Below are positions 1 through 7,538 of a stretch of DNA of 33,819 nucleotides, in pieces. The notes under the pieces are model-generated. The model saw nothing but the letters and a program-made list of their open reading frames with translations, did no database searches and had not been told where the DNA came from. Position 1 is the stretch's first letter, and every line of letters starts with the position of its first letter. The stretch comes from Allosalinactinospora lopnorensis (GTDB lineage: Bacteria > Actinomycetota > Actinomycetes > Streptosporangiales > Streptosporangiaceae), in the NCBI RefSeq assembly GCF_000981225.1, contig NZ_LAJC01000065.1, positions 1 through 33,819 of the forward strand. Reading direction: 5' to 3'. Made by a program: the position numbers and the translations under genes.

Positions 1-1
1 C

Positions 2-46
2 GCCCGCCCCGGAGCGGGCCCGCAGGCGATGCTGCTCGCCGCCTGA
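2..46 (+). CDS. Possible 3' end of a gene entering from the left edge
   Basis: A plus-strand frame is open from the left edge and ends at a TGA at 44-46, leaving about 14 codons that end in Met-Leu-Leu-Ala-Ala. Third positions are G/C rich, and the frame faces the clpP gene convergently. That would fit the tail of a real gene, but 14 codons cannot identify a family and chance is not excluded. Confidence 0.2.
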   Translation, partial: ARPGAGPQAMLLAA

Positions 47-64
47 GCACGGCCGCGCGGTACC

Positions 65-78
65 GGGCGGCCCCGCCC
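65..78. terminator. Small GC hairpin between convergent ends
   Basis: GGGCG (65-69) pairs with CGCCC (74-78) around a 4-nt loop, directly after the stop of the clpP gene read from the minus strand. The stem is only 5 bp and has no T tract, so its role as a terminator is tentative. Confidence 0.25.
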
Positions 79-690
79 TCAGGCCGTGCTGAGGGCGAGG
101 TCGCGCGCTGTGATCAGATCGTCGATCAGGCCGTACTCCCTGGCCTGCTGGGCGGTGAAGATCGCGTCCCGGTCGGTGTCCTCCCGCAGCCGCTGCGCGC
201 TCTGCCCGGTGTGGTGTGCCAGGATCTCCTCGATCTGGGCCCGGATCCGCAGTACCTCGGCCGCCTGGATCTCCAGGTCGGCGGCCTCGCCTTGGGCCTC
301 AGTAGAGGGCTGGTGCAGCAGGATCCGGGAGTGCGGCAGAGCCGCGCGCTTTCCCGGCGTTCCGGCGGCCAGCAGCACGGCCGCTCCTGAGGCGGCCTGC
401 CCCATACAGACGGTCGCGACGTCGGCGCGTACGAACCGCATGGTGTCATAGATCGCCGTCAGCGCGGTGCTGGAGCCGCCCGGCGAGTTGATGTAGAGCT
501 GGATGTCGCGCTCGTTGTTCTCGTAGTCCAGGTGCAGCAGCTGCGCCATGACGACGTTGGCGACGTCGTCGTCGATCGCGGTCCCCAGGAAGATGATCCG
601 CTCCGAGAGTAGCCGGCTGAACACGTCGAAGGAGCGTTCTCCTTTGGGACTCCGCTCGATGACCGTCGGGATCGTGTAGCGCCCGCTCAT
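79..690 (-). CDS. clpP: ATP-dependent Clp protease proteolytic subunit (downstream copy of a pair)
   Basis: This 203-residue protein is a cytoplasmic serine peptidase subunit that forms barrel-shaped rings and degrades proteins fed to it by Clp ATPases. The family signatures are present in order: the INSPGG substrate-binding strand, the nucleophile serine in MGQAASGAA, the histidine in LLHQPS, and the aspartate in TDRDAIF. The usual Met after the active-site serine is Gly here. Its ATG start (688-690) overlaps the TGA of the upstream clpP copy in an ATGA arrangement, so the two are probably translationally coupled and make a mixed ClpP complex, as known for actinobacteria. No clpX or tig lies beside it, so this looks like the accessory clpP pair (clpP3/clpP4 type of Streptomyces) rather than the essential one. 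That assignment is inference. Confidence 0.93.
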   Translation of the reverse strand: MSGRYTIPTVIERSPKGERSFDVFSRLLSERIIFLGTAIDDDVANVVMAQLLHLDYENNERDIQLYINSPGGSSTALTAIYDTMRFVRADVATVCMGQAASGAAVLLAAGTPGKRAALPHSRILLHQPSTEAQGEAADLEIQAAEVLRIRAQIEEILAHHTGQSAQRLREDTDRDAIFTAQQAREYGLIDDLITARDLALSTA

Positions 691-1354
691 GCCGCTCCTC
701 CCTCCTTGCCCGCCGCGGCGGCCGGTGTGCTGAACCCGAAGCGGCGGGCCGTCTCGTCGCCCAGGTCGGCGATGCTCGCCACGACCCGGTCGACGAATCC
801 GTACTCCTTGGCCTGCTCGGCGGTGAACCAGCGGTCGCGCCGCTGGTCCTCGGCCACCTTCTCCGCGTGCTGGCCGGTGTGCTCGGCGATGAGCCGCTGT
901 ATGGTCTGCTTGGTGTGGGCCAGGTTCTCGGCCTGGATGGCGATGTCGGCTGCGGTCCCGCCCAGCCTCCGGAGGGCTGGTGCATCATGATCCGCGCGTG
1001 GGGGAGGCTGAAGCGCTTGCCGGACGTGCCGGTGCACAGCAGGAACTGCCCCATGCTGTAGGCGGAGCCCATGGCCAGGGTGGCGACGTCGTTGGGGATG
1101 AACCGCATCGTGTCGTAGATGGCCATTCCGGCGGTGATGGAGCCGCCCGGACTGTTGATGCACAGGGTGATGTCGCGTTTGGCGTCCTCCTCGGCGAGCA
1201 GCAGGAGCTGCGCGCAGACGCGGTTGGCGATCGCGTCGTCTACCTGGGCGCCCAGCACCACGATCCGGCCGTGCAGCAGGCGGGCCGCGATCTGGTCGTC
1301 GAATGGCGCGGCGGCGGGGTCCGCCGCCGCGAGCCGCGGTTCGGTCGAGAGCAC
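687..1354 (-). pseudogene. clpP: ATP-dependent Clp protease proteolytic subunit (upstream copy), one-base frameshift
   Basis: Reading from a GTG at 1352-1354, behind a GGAGGAGA ribosome site, the first frame gives a normal ClpP N-terminal half with INSPGGS, the active serine in MGSAYSMGQ and the histidine in MMHQPSGG. It then runs out of register. The second half, beginning [12 protein letters not shown], continues in another frame and contains the catalytic aspartate in RRDRWF; it ends at 687. The switch lies at about 964/965, where one missing base (an expected GGC-CTG read as GGC-TG) fully explains the break. Joined, the product is about 222 residues, normal for ClpP with all three catalytic residues. 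I see no canonical slippery heptamer, so sequence error or a recent lesion is likelier than programmed frameshifting. The stop overlaps the start of the downstream clpP. Confidence 0.88.
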
Positions 1355-1697
1355 GTCTCCTCCTCGGACCGGCCTTCCGGGGCCAGGCGGCGCTCGCCTG
1401 GTCGGGCCGGTCCGTTTCAGCCTGCGGCCGGAACGAGGGCGGAATCGAGCGTTTCTGCCGTGCGGAGATCTGCTGCGGGCAGAGCGGCCCGGACACCGGG
1501 CCGGGAGAGTCGCCTCACTCGCTGAAGAGCGGGCGGCCCGCTACTCGGGTGCCGTGGTCGCACCGAGGAGTCGCCCTCCACGCCCCCGTCGTCGATGGTG
1601 ACGGTGTGTCCGCTGTCCACGGTGAAGCTGTCGCCGGGCTCCCCCGTGACACCCTCGGAGGTGCCGCCTCCGTCCTCGGAGACGGAGAGGCGCCCCC
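1355..1697. other. 343-base gap upstream of the clpP pair, partly coding-like
   Basis: No complete gene is evident. The part nearest the small gene at 1698 (about 1555-1697, minus strand) has strongly G/C-biased third codon positions in one frame and encodes an acidic, Gly/Asp/Ser-rich stretch (for example DSFTVDSGHTVTIDDGG). It has no convincing start codon of its own. It is in the frame that a one-base deletion near the end of the 1698-2132 gene would create, so it may be that gene's displaced C-terminus. The rest (about 1355-1550) should hold the clpP promoter. A small inverted repeat, CGCT-GAAG-AGCG, sits at 1520-1531. Confidence 0.4.
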
Positions 1698-2132
1698 CTA
1701 CTGCCCCTCGTCGTCGATGAGGCCGTCGACGACGTCGTCCAGGACCAGGGCGCGGTCGTCGTCGTAGAGGCGGCGCAGTTCGCTGAGCGCGTCCTGGGTG
1801 TTGATCCGGTGCGCCCTGCGGTACTTGATCACGCACATCAGCGCCACGTTCCGTGTCGGGGCGGCCCAGCGTTTGACCTCGTCCGGCGGGAGCAGCGAGT
1901 AGAGGCTCACCGGGTAGCGGGTGTGCCGGGTGCGCCACCGCTCCGCCTGTTTGATGACGAAGCCCTTCAGCAGTGAGTCGAAGATGCCGCCGCGCTCCAC
2001 GTCGGCCAGCGCCTCGCTGTTTCCCGTTTCGCGGCATTCCGCGCAGTTGGCCAGCTCCGCCTTGAGGAGGCTGCGGGCCCTGGGGTGATCGACGTGCTCC
2101 GCGTTGAGCTTGCTGGGGTGTCGGTGGGCCAT
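1698..2132 (-). CDS. Hypothetical protein, 144 residues
   Basis: I do not recognise this protein. It is soluble and charged, with a Cys-x-x-Cys pair near residues 29-32 (NCAECRETG) that could bind a metal or be redox active. The central region is aromatic and basic (FVIKQAERWRTRHTRYP), and the C-terminus is acidic and helical (LRRLYDDDRALVLDDVVDG). There is no signal peptide or membrane span. It reads toward the clpP pair on the same strand, but the 343-base gap argues against a tight operon. The stop at 1698-1700 may be premature, because coding-like sequence continues in the next frame. The start is taken as the ATG at 2130-2132. Confidence 0.6.
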   Translation of the reverse strand: MAHRHPSKLNAEHVDHPRARSLLKAELANCAECRETGNSEALADVERGGIFDSLLKGFVIKQAERWRTRHTRYPVSLYSLLPPDEVKRWAAPTRNVALMCVIKYRRAHRINTQDALSELRRLYDDDRALVLDDVVDGLIDDEGQ

Positions 2133-2262
2133 CTGTTCAGAGTAGAGCGATTCACGAGGACTCGTCTCTTTCGGGGAACGGCGCTCCCAGCAGGCCGGGT
2201 GGGCGGAGGGGAGCCGCGGTGTGGCCCCTTGCCGGTGGCCTGGGTCACATCTACCATTGGTT

Positions 2263-2293
2263 CTAAATAAGAATATTTAGTTCGATAATCGAT
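2263..2293. promoter_or_regulatory. Two inverted repeats upstream of the homogentisate operon (probable operator)
   Basis: This is the most AT-rich short stretch nearby. CTAAATA (2263-2269) and TATTTAG (2274-2280) form a perfect 7-bp inverted repeat around 4 nt, and TCGAT-A-ATCGA (2282-2292) forms a second one. They end just before the AAGGAG ribosome site (2295-2300) of the first operon gene. Dyads of this size are typical of MarR- or IclR-type regulators of aromatic catabolism. No regulator gene lies in the operon, so the cognate factor would be encoded elsewhere. Confidence 0.5.
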
Positions 2294-2309
2294 CAAGGAG
2301 TGCCGGGGT

Positions 2310-3269
2310 ATGGCCAAACCGTTCGCGAGCTCCGCGGACCTCGAAGAGAAACGGCAGACCCTTGAGGTCCTCGCCGACGGGGTCTACGCGCTCACCGCCG
2401 AAGGCGACCCCAACATCGGGGCGATCGAGGGAGAGGACTTCCTCGTCTGCTTCGAGGCCCTGGCCACCCCCGCGGCCGCCCGGACGTGGCTCGCGCGGCT
2501 GCGTGAGCACACCGGCAAGCCCGTCCGCTACCTGGTGCTCTCGCACTACCACGCGGTCCGGGTGCTGGGGGCGAGCGCCTTCGAGGCCGACGTCATCCTC
2601 ACGCACGAGAAGACGCGCGAACTCATCGCGGAGCGGGGCGAGGCCGACTGGGCCAGCGAATACGGCAGGATGCCCCGCCTGTTCGCCGAGCCGGAGTCCA
2701 TCCCCGGCCTGACCTGGCCCACCGCGACCTTCGCCGAGAGGTTCACGATCGACCTCGGCGGCGACCGCGGTGACCTCGTCCTGCAGTACTGCGGGCGCGG
2801 GCACACCGAGGGTGACATCGTCGCATGGCTGCCCAGGCACCGGGTCCTCTTCACCGGGGACCTCGTGGAGGCCGAGGCCGCCCTCTACACCGGCGACGCC
2901 TTCCACCACGACTGGGCCACGGCGACGCTGGACCGCGTCGCCGCGTTCGGAGCCGAGGCACTGGTCGGAGGCCGGGGTGCGGTGGCCAAGGGGCGGGAGG
3001 CCTGCGACGCCGCCATCGCGCAGACCCGGGGTTTCCTGGACGTCATGCGCCAAGAGGTCGGCTTCGTCCACGGGCGCGGCGGCCCCCTCAAGGAGGCGTT
3101 CGAGGCCGCACACGCCGCGCTCGCGCCCAAGTTCGGGCAGTGGCCGATCTTCGAGCACTGCCTGCCCTTCGACGTCGCGCGGCTCTGGGAGGAGTACAGC
3201 GGAGTCGAGCGGCCCACGGTCTGGACGGCCGAGCGCGACCGTGAAGTGTGGGCACAGCTGCAGGACTGA
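2310..3269 (+). CDS. MBL-fold metallo-hydrolase-like protein with a degenerate metal motif
   Basis: This 319-residue protein has the layout of the metallo-beta-lactamase fold: an N-terminal NIGAI strand, a SHYHAVRVLGA segment at residues 78-88, GRGHTEGDI at 162-170, and FTGD at 181-184. The usual HxHxDH motif reads H79-x-H81-x-V83-R84, so the aspartate and third histidine of the second metal site are missing. H165 and D184 are retained. A mononuclear or altered site is possible. The ATG follows AAGGAG at a 9-nt spacing. It is the first gene of the homogentisate operon, so a role in handling an aromatic ester, thioester or lactone of the pathway is a reasonable guess; the substrate is unknown. 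Confidence 0.82.
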   Translation: MAKPFASSADLEEKRQTLEVLADGVYALTAEGDPNIGAIEGEDFLVCFEALATPAAARTWLARLREHTGKPVRYLVLSHYHAVRVLGASAFEADVILTHEKTRELIAERGEADWASEYGRMPRLFAEPESIPGLTWPTATFAERFTIDLGGDRGDLVLQYCGRGHTEGDIVAWLPRHRVLFTGDLVEAEAALYTGDAFHHDWATATLDRVAAFGAEALVGGRGAVAKGREACDAAIAQTRGFLDVMRQEVGFVHGRGGPLKEAFEAAHAALAPKFGQWPIFEHCLPFDVARLWEEYSGVERPTVWTAERDREVWAQLQD

Positions 3270-3417
3270 GCAGCGGAAAAGGGGAACAGGAAGAGGAACG
3301 AGCCCTTGGGGCGCGGTTCGCGGAGCGTCCGCGGGGCGTCGCTGTCCGGCCGCCCCTCGGGGACCGGCGGGGCGCGGCCCCGACGTCGAACCGACCGAAG
3401 TCGAGCGGGAGCGGCCC

Positions 3418-5103
3418 ATGTCATCTGCAGTCCAGTCCTCGGCGGCGCCGGACGGTCGGTCCTCCCCCTCCGATCCGGTGCTGATCGCCGGGGCCGGACC
3501 GGTGGGACTGTGCACGGCGCTCACCCTGGCCCGGTTCGGCGTGCCGTCACTGGTACTGGAGACCGAGGCGGAGCGGGGCGCCGACTACTTCCGCGAGACC
3601 GGGTCGAAAGCGATCTGCTTCCAGCGCGACGTGCTCGACGTCTTCGACCGGCTCGGCGTCGCGGCCCCGCTGGTGGCCGAAGGAACGACCTGGACGACTG
3701 CGCGCACCTACTACCGCGAGCACGAGGTGCGGACCGTGACGTTCCCCGGCGGCGCAACGGGAACGGCGTCCGAGCTGCCGCCGTGGATCAACATCTCCCA
3801 GGCCCGCGTGGAGCAGGAGCTGCTGCGCCGCGCGGAGGCGGAGCAGCTCATCACGCTCCGCTACGGCCACCGGGTCACAGCGCTGCACGAGCACGCCGGC
3901 CACGTCACCGTCGAGACCGACGGCGAGCACGGTCACGGCACCGCGCGCGGCAGCCACCTCGTGGGCGCTGACGGCCCCCGGAGCGCCGTCAGGCACCTGC
4001 TCGGTATCGGCTTTCCCGGTGAGTCCTTCGCCGACCGCTTCCTGATCTGCGACATCCGCGCCGAACTGCCGTTCCCCAACGAGCGCCGATTCTTCTTCGA
4101 CCCGGAGTGGAACCCCGGACGCCAGGTGCTTCTCCACCAGTGCCCCGACTCCACCTGGCGCATCGACTGGCAGGTGTCCGAGGACTACGACCTGGCGGAG
4201 GAGCGGGCCAGCGGGGCGCTGGAGGCCCGCATCCGGAAGATCGTGGGCGAACGGCCCTACGAGCTCGTGTGGTTGTCGGTGTACCGGTTCCACGAACGCT
4301 GCGCGGAGCGGTTCCGCGTCGGCAGGGTGTTCCTCGCCGGCGACGCCGCCCACCTCTACGCCCCTTTCGGGGCGCGCGGACTCAACAGCGGGGTGCAGGA
4401 CGCGGAGAACCTCGGCTGGAAGCTGGCATGCACCCGAACCTCCGCCACCGGCCCGCGCGCCGCGGAGACCCTCCTCGACAGCTACCACGACGAGCGCTGG
4501 GCCGCGGCGCGGGAGAACCTGCGGGTCACCGGGGACACGATGCGGTTCCTGGTTCCGCACAGCGAGGAGAACCGGCGGTGCAGGCGGGAGACACTGGAGC
4601 TGGCCGTCACCGATCCCGGCGCGCGCTCCCGGATCGACTCGGGCAAGCTCGCCGAGCCCTACTGGTACCCGGGATCGTCGCTGACCACGCCGCCCGCCGT
4701 TTCCGAGCCCATCCCCGCCGAACCCGGGCAGAGCCGTCCACCGGTACCCGGGGTGATCTGCCCGGACGGGCCGTGCCGGGTACCGGGGCGCCCGGAGGTC
4801 ACCCGGCTGCGGCAACTCTTCGGCGGCGGATTCACCGTCCTCACCGCCGATCCCGAACACGCCCGGGCGCTCGCCGACGCGATGACCGGGACCCCGCTAC
4901 CCGTGGCGGTGTACGCGCTGAGCGACATCGACGTCGAGGGCACCCTGGCGACGGCACTGCGCGGCGGCACCGGGACGACCCACGTGGTCAGGCCGGACGC
5001 CCACCTGTGCGCGGTGCTTCCCGACGCCGACAGCCGAACGGTTCGCGCCGCTGTCCTTCGCGCATGCGGCCGGCCGGTCGGCGTACCGGAGGGAGCGCCG
5101 TGA
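3418..5103 (+). CDS. FAD-dependent aromatic monooxygenase (MhpA/PheA-like)
   Basis: This 561-residue flavoprotein of the FAD_binding_3 family hydroxylates phenolic rings using NAD(P)H and oxygen. The dinucleotide-binding GAGPVG lies at residues 25-30 with the ribose-binding acidic residue near 48. The GADGPRSAVR motif is at 183-192, and the FLAGDAAH flavin motif at 305-312 is followed by GLNSGVQDAENLGWKLA. Length and layout match 3-(3-hydroxyphenyl)propionate hydroxylase-type enzymes, with a C-terminal thioredoxin-like extension. The frame is open far upstream, but the family N-terminus and a GGGAG site favour the ATG at 3418. Followed by homogentisate dioxygenase, its likely job is forming homogentisate from a hydroxyphenylacetate, comparable to MhaA of Pseudomonas putida. 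The exact substrate cannot be read from the sequence. Confidence 0.88.
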   Translation: MSSAVQSSAAPDGRSSPSDPVLIAGAGPVGLCTALTLARFGVPSLVLETEAERGADYFRETGSKAICFQRDVLDVFDRLGVAAPLVAEGTTWTTARTYYREHEVRTVTFPGGATGTASELPPWINISQARVEQELLRRAEAEQLITLRYGHRVTALHEHAGHVTVETDGEHGHGTARGSHLVGADGPRSAVRHLLGIGFPGESFADRFLICDIRAELPFPNERRFFFDPEWNPGRQVLLHQCPDSTWRIDWQVSEDYDLAEERASGALEARIRKIVGERPYELVWLSVYRFHERCAERFRVGRVFLAGDAAHLYAPFGARGLNSGVQDAENLGWKLACTRTSATGPRAAETLLDSYHDERWAAARENLRVTGDTMRFLVPHSEENRRCRRETLELAVTDPGARSRIDSGKLAEPYWYPGSSLTTPPAVSEPIPAEPGQSRPPVPGVICPDGPCRVPGRPEVTRLRQLFGGGFTVLTADPEHARALADAMTGTPLPVAVYALSDIDVEGTLATALRGGTGTTHVVRPDAHLCAVLPDADSRTVRAAVLRACGRPVGVPEGAP

Positions 5104-5286
5104 CTCGGAAACCGCGCCGGACCGGACCGCGTTCCCCCGCTGTCGTGAACCGCCGCGGGATAGGGGAGGGAACGTGCCCCCACTCCCAAGTCCACCCGCA
5201 CCGCCTGCGGTCCCGCCACACCCGCTTCCGCGTTGTGGACAACCCGAGGCGCCGGGAACGGCACCTCTGTCAGAAAGGAACTCCCG
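5104..5286. other. 183-base intra-operon gap without a gene
   Basis: Between the monooxygenase and the dioxygenase I see no coding frame with family-like content. The stretch ends in AAGGAA (5274-5279), the ribosome site for the next gene. The gap is unusually long for an operon and could hold a secondary promoter, but no clear -35/-10 pair stands out. Confidence 0.4.
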
Positions 5287-6456
5287 ATGCCGTTCTATCG
5301 CGCGGTTGGTGAGCTTCCCCGCAAGCGCCACGTGGTCTTCCGGCGCCCCGACGGGGGGATCTACGCCGAGGAGCTGATGGGCGAGGAGGGCTTCTCCTCG
5401 GATTCCTCGCTGCTCTACCACCGTTTCCCGCCCACCGCCATCGTCAAGTCCGAACCCGCGGACGACCCGTCGGCCGATGCCGAGACCACCCCGAACCTGC
5501 CGCTGGCGCCCCGCCACTTCCGCACCACCGAGCTGAAGTCCGGCGGTGATCTGGTCGGCGGGCGCCGGCTGCTGGCCGGGAACAACGACGTGCGCCTCAG
5601 CTTCGCCGCCGCCGACCGGCCCAGCGAGCTCTACCGCAACTCCGTCGGCGACGAGACCGTCTACGTGCAGTCCGGCTCCGCGCGGTTCGAGTCCACCTAC
5701 GGGGTCATCCGGGCCGGCGAGGGCGACTACGTCAACGTCCCCACCGGCACCATCCACCGATGGGTCCCCGAAGGGGCGGTCGCCGCGCTCGTCATCGAGG
5801 CCGCCGGACACATCCGCCCGCCCCAGCGCTACCTGTCGCGCTACGGCCAGTTCCTGGAACACGCGCCCTACTGCGAGCGCGACCTGCGCGGCCCCACCGA
5901 GCCGCTGGTCATGGACGGGCCCGAAGCCGAGTCGGCCACCCCCGTTCTGGTGCGCACGCGCGGCGGACTGACCCGAATGACGTTCGCGCACCACCCGTTC
6001 GACGTCGTCGGCTGGGACGGCTGCCTCTACCCGTACGCCTTCAACATCGGCGACTTCGAGCCGATCGTGAAGAAGACGCACGCACCGCCGCCCGTCCACC
6101 AGACGTTCGAGGGGCCCAACTTCGTCGTGTGCTCCTTCTGCCCGCGCCCGCTGGACTTCCACGAGGAGGCCGTGCCCATCCCGTACAACCACCACAACGT
6201 CGACAGTGACGAGTTCATGTACTACGTGGCGGGCGACTACGCCGCGCGCAAGGGATCCGGAATCGGGATCGGATCCGTCTCGCTGCACCCGGCCGGCTTC
6301 ACGCACGGTCCGCAGCCCGGGGCGGTCGAGGCCGCGCTGGGTGCCCAGCGGACCAGCGAGACAGCGGTTATGATCGACACCTTCCGCCCGCTCGACATCG
6401 GCCCGGCGGGGCGTGAGTGCGAGGACCCGGGCTACGCGTGGACGTGGGCGCGCTGA
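5287..6456 (+). CDS. hmgA: Homogentisate 1,2-dioxygenase
   Basis: This non-heme Fe(II) enzyme opens the ring of homogentisate to give maleylacetoacetate. The 389-residue protein has a cupin fold and carries the iron ligands in the expected spacing: a histidine at 303 and glutamate at 309 in HHNVDSDEFMYYVAGDY, and a histidine at 340 in HPAGFTHGP. These correspond to His335, Glu341 and His371 of the human enzyme. The start is the ATG at 5287 behind AAGGAA; the open frame extends a little upstream, but MPFYRAVGELP is the natural N-terminus. It is slightly shorter than the roughly 440-residue proteobacterial enzymes, as seen for actinobacterial forms. It sits between the monooxygenase that probably supplies homogentisate and the fumarylacetoacetase that finishes the route. 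No 4-hydroxyphenylpyruvate dioxygenase is in the window. Confidence 0.95.
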   Translation: MPFYRAVGELPRKRHVVFRRPDGGIYAEELMGEEGFSSDSSLLYHRFPPTAIVKSEPADDPSADAETTPNLPLAPRHFRTTELKSGGDLVGGRRLLAGNNDVRLSFAAADRPSELYRNSVGDETVYVQSGSARFESTYGVIRAGEGDYVNVPTGTIHRWVPEGAVAALVIEAAGHIRPPQRYLSRYGQFLEHAPYCERDLRGPTEPLVMDGPEAESATPVLVRTRGGLTRMTFAHHPFDVVGWDGCLYPYAFNIGDFEPIVKKTHAPPPVHQTFEGPNFVVCSFCPRPLDFHEEAVPIPYNHHNVDSDEFMYYVAGDYAARKGSGIGIGSVSLHPAGFTHGPQPGAVEAALGAQRTSETAVMIDTFRPLDIGPAGRECEDPGYAWTWAR

Positions 6457-6518
6457 TGGGCCCCGGCGAGAGCGCGCTCCGGCGCTCGGAGCCGCCGGAA
6501 CGAGTGGAGGGTGCGGGT

Positions 6519-7373
6519 ATGCCCGATGGCGGCGGCGCGACGGATGTCCTGCTGCGCGCACTGGTCGACGACGCCGGCCTTTTCCCGCCGACAGCGCTGC
6601 CGATGACCGAGGCCGTGCGGCGGCACCGCGCCGACCGCAGCGAGGCGAACGCGATGCTCACCCACCGGTTCCTGTGCCCACTGAGCCGGTGGGAGGAGCT
6701 GCTGGCGGCGCTCTCCGACAGGGAGACCGAGGCGATGCACGTCGGGCTGCTCCTCGATACCGAAGCCGGCATGAACGGCGTGCCCGCGCCGCCCGATCCC
6801 CGGGTGCGGATCACGCACTACGAGACGCCCGTCGCTCCCGACGACGTCGGCAGGGCCGCCCGCTACCTGGCCGGGGTCGGGCCCGAACCCGGACGCCGGC
6901 CCCTCTACCTTGAGGTGGAGCGCGGCCCCGGGTGGCTGGACGCCGTGGCCAAGCTGGCCGGCGCCGCGCCGCTCGGGGCCAAGGTGCGCTGCGGCGGCGT
7001 GCGCGCCGAACTGTTCCCCGAGGTCGCCGAACTCGCGGCCTTCATCGCCACCTGCGCCCAACACACCGTTCCGTTCAAGGCGACGGCCGGGCTGCACCAC
7101 GCCGTCCGGCATACCGACGAGGCCACCGGTTTCACCCACCACGGTTACCTCAACCTGCTGCTCGCCACAGCGGAGGCGGTGGACGGCCACGGCCAGCACG
7201 CCGTGGCCGACGCCCTCCTGGTGGACGACCCCGGGACACTGGCGGGGGAGATCCGGGGAATCCCGCGCCTCGTCGCCGAACACGCGCGCACGCTGTTCGT
7301 GTCCTACGGGTCATGCAGCACGCGCGCCCCGATCGCCGACGTCGAGCGCCTGGGGTTGGCCGGGGCCGGTTGA
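6519..7373 (+). CDS. Conserved-looking protein of unknown function between hmgA and fahA
   Basis: I do not recognise a named family. The 284-residue protein has no signal peptide or membrane span and alternates strands and helices in a way that suggests an alpha/beta barrel. Motif-like stretches include DDAGLFPPT near the start, LGAKVRCGG in the middle, FKATAGLHH around residues 186-194, THHGYLNLLL around 206-215, and SYGSCST with Cys266 near the C-terminus. The start at ATG 6519 has GGAGG 8 nt upstream; an alternative ATG at 6456 overlaps the hmgA stop (TGATG). Its position, between the enzyme that makes maleylacetoacetate and the one that uses fumarylacetoacetate, makes it a candidate for the missing cis-trans isomerase. 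It looks unlike the glutathione S-transferase-type MaiA or the DinB-type mycothiol-dependent isomerases. This role is a hypothesis. Confidence 0.75.
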   Translation: MPDGGGATDVLLRALVDDAGLFPPTALPMTEAVRRHRADRSEANAMLTHRFLCPLSRWEELLAALSDRETEAMHVGLLLDTEAGMNGVPAPPDPRVRITHYETPVAPDDVGRAARYLAGVGPEPGRRPLYLEVERGPGWLDAVAKLAGAAPLGAKVRCGGVRAELFPEVAELAAFIATCAQHTVPFKATAGLHHAVRHTDEATGFTHHGYLNLLLATAEAVDGHGQHAVADALLVDDPGTLAGEIRGIPRLVAEHARTLFVSYGSCSTRAPIADVERLGLAGAG

Positions 7374-7455
7374 CGGGGATGTACGGGGGAGGCCGCCCCG
7401 GTCCGCACACCGGGCGCGGCGGGCCGGAAGTCCCGGCGAATGGTGCGGGGTGGAG

Positions 7456-7496
7456 GTGGCGGAGCGCGCCCCGTGCCCCGCGGCGCGCTCCGCCAC
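7456..7496 (+). other. Strong stem-loop inside the homogentisate operon
   Basis: A perfect 15-bp inverted repeat (7456-7470 with 7482-7496) encloses an 11-nt loop, 43 nt before the fahA start. It lacks a T tract. It may be an attenuator or an mRNA stability or processing element that sets fahA expression apart from the genes upstream. Confidence 0.6.
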
Positions 7497-7538
7497 GAGC
7501 GGCGGGCGCGGAGACCACAACTCGAATCGAGGAGGAAC

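Noticed and set aside
1519-1531. ClgR-box-like sequence upstream of clpP
   Set aside because: CGC and GCG are 6 bases apart, not the 5 of known ClgR sites, and the flanking GTT is missing; it also reads simply as a small CGCT-GAAG-AGCG hairpin.
2770-3417. Long in-frame extension upstream of the aromatic monooxygenase
   Set aside because: It overlaps the MBL-fold gene in another frame, has low-complexity Arg/Ser/Pro content, and the FAD-binding N-terminus begins naturally after 3418.
7440-7538. N-terminal extension of fumarylacetoacetase
   Set aside because: The extra codons run through a 15-bp stem-loop and lack family content, and a strong ribosome site precedes the GTG at 7539.
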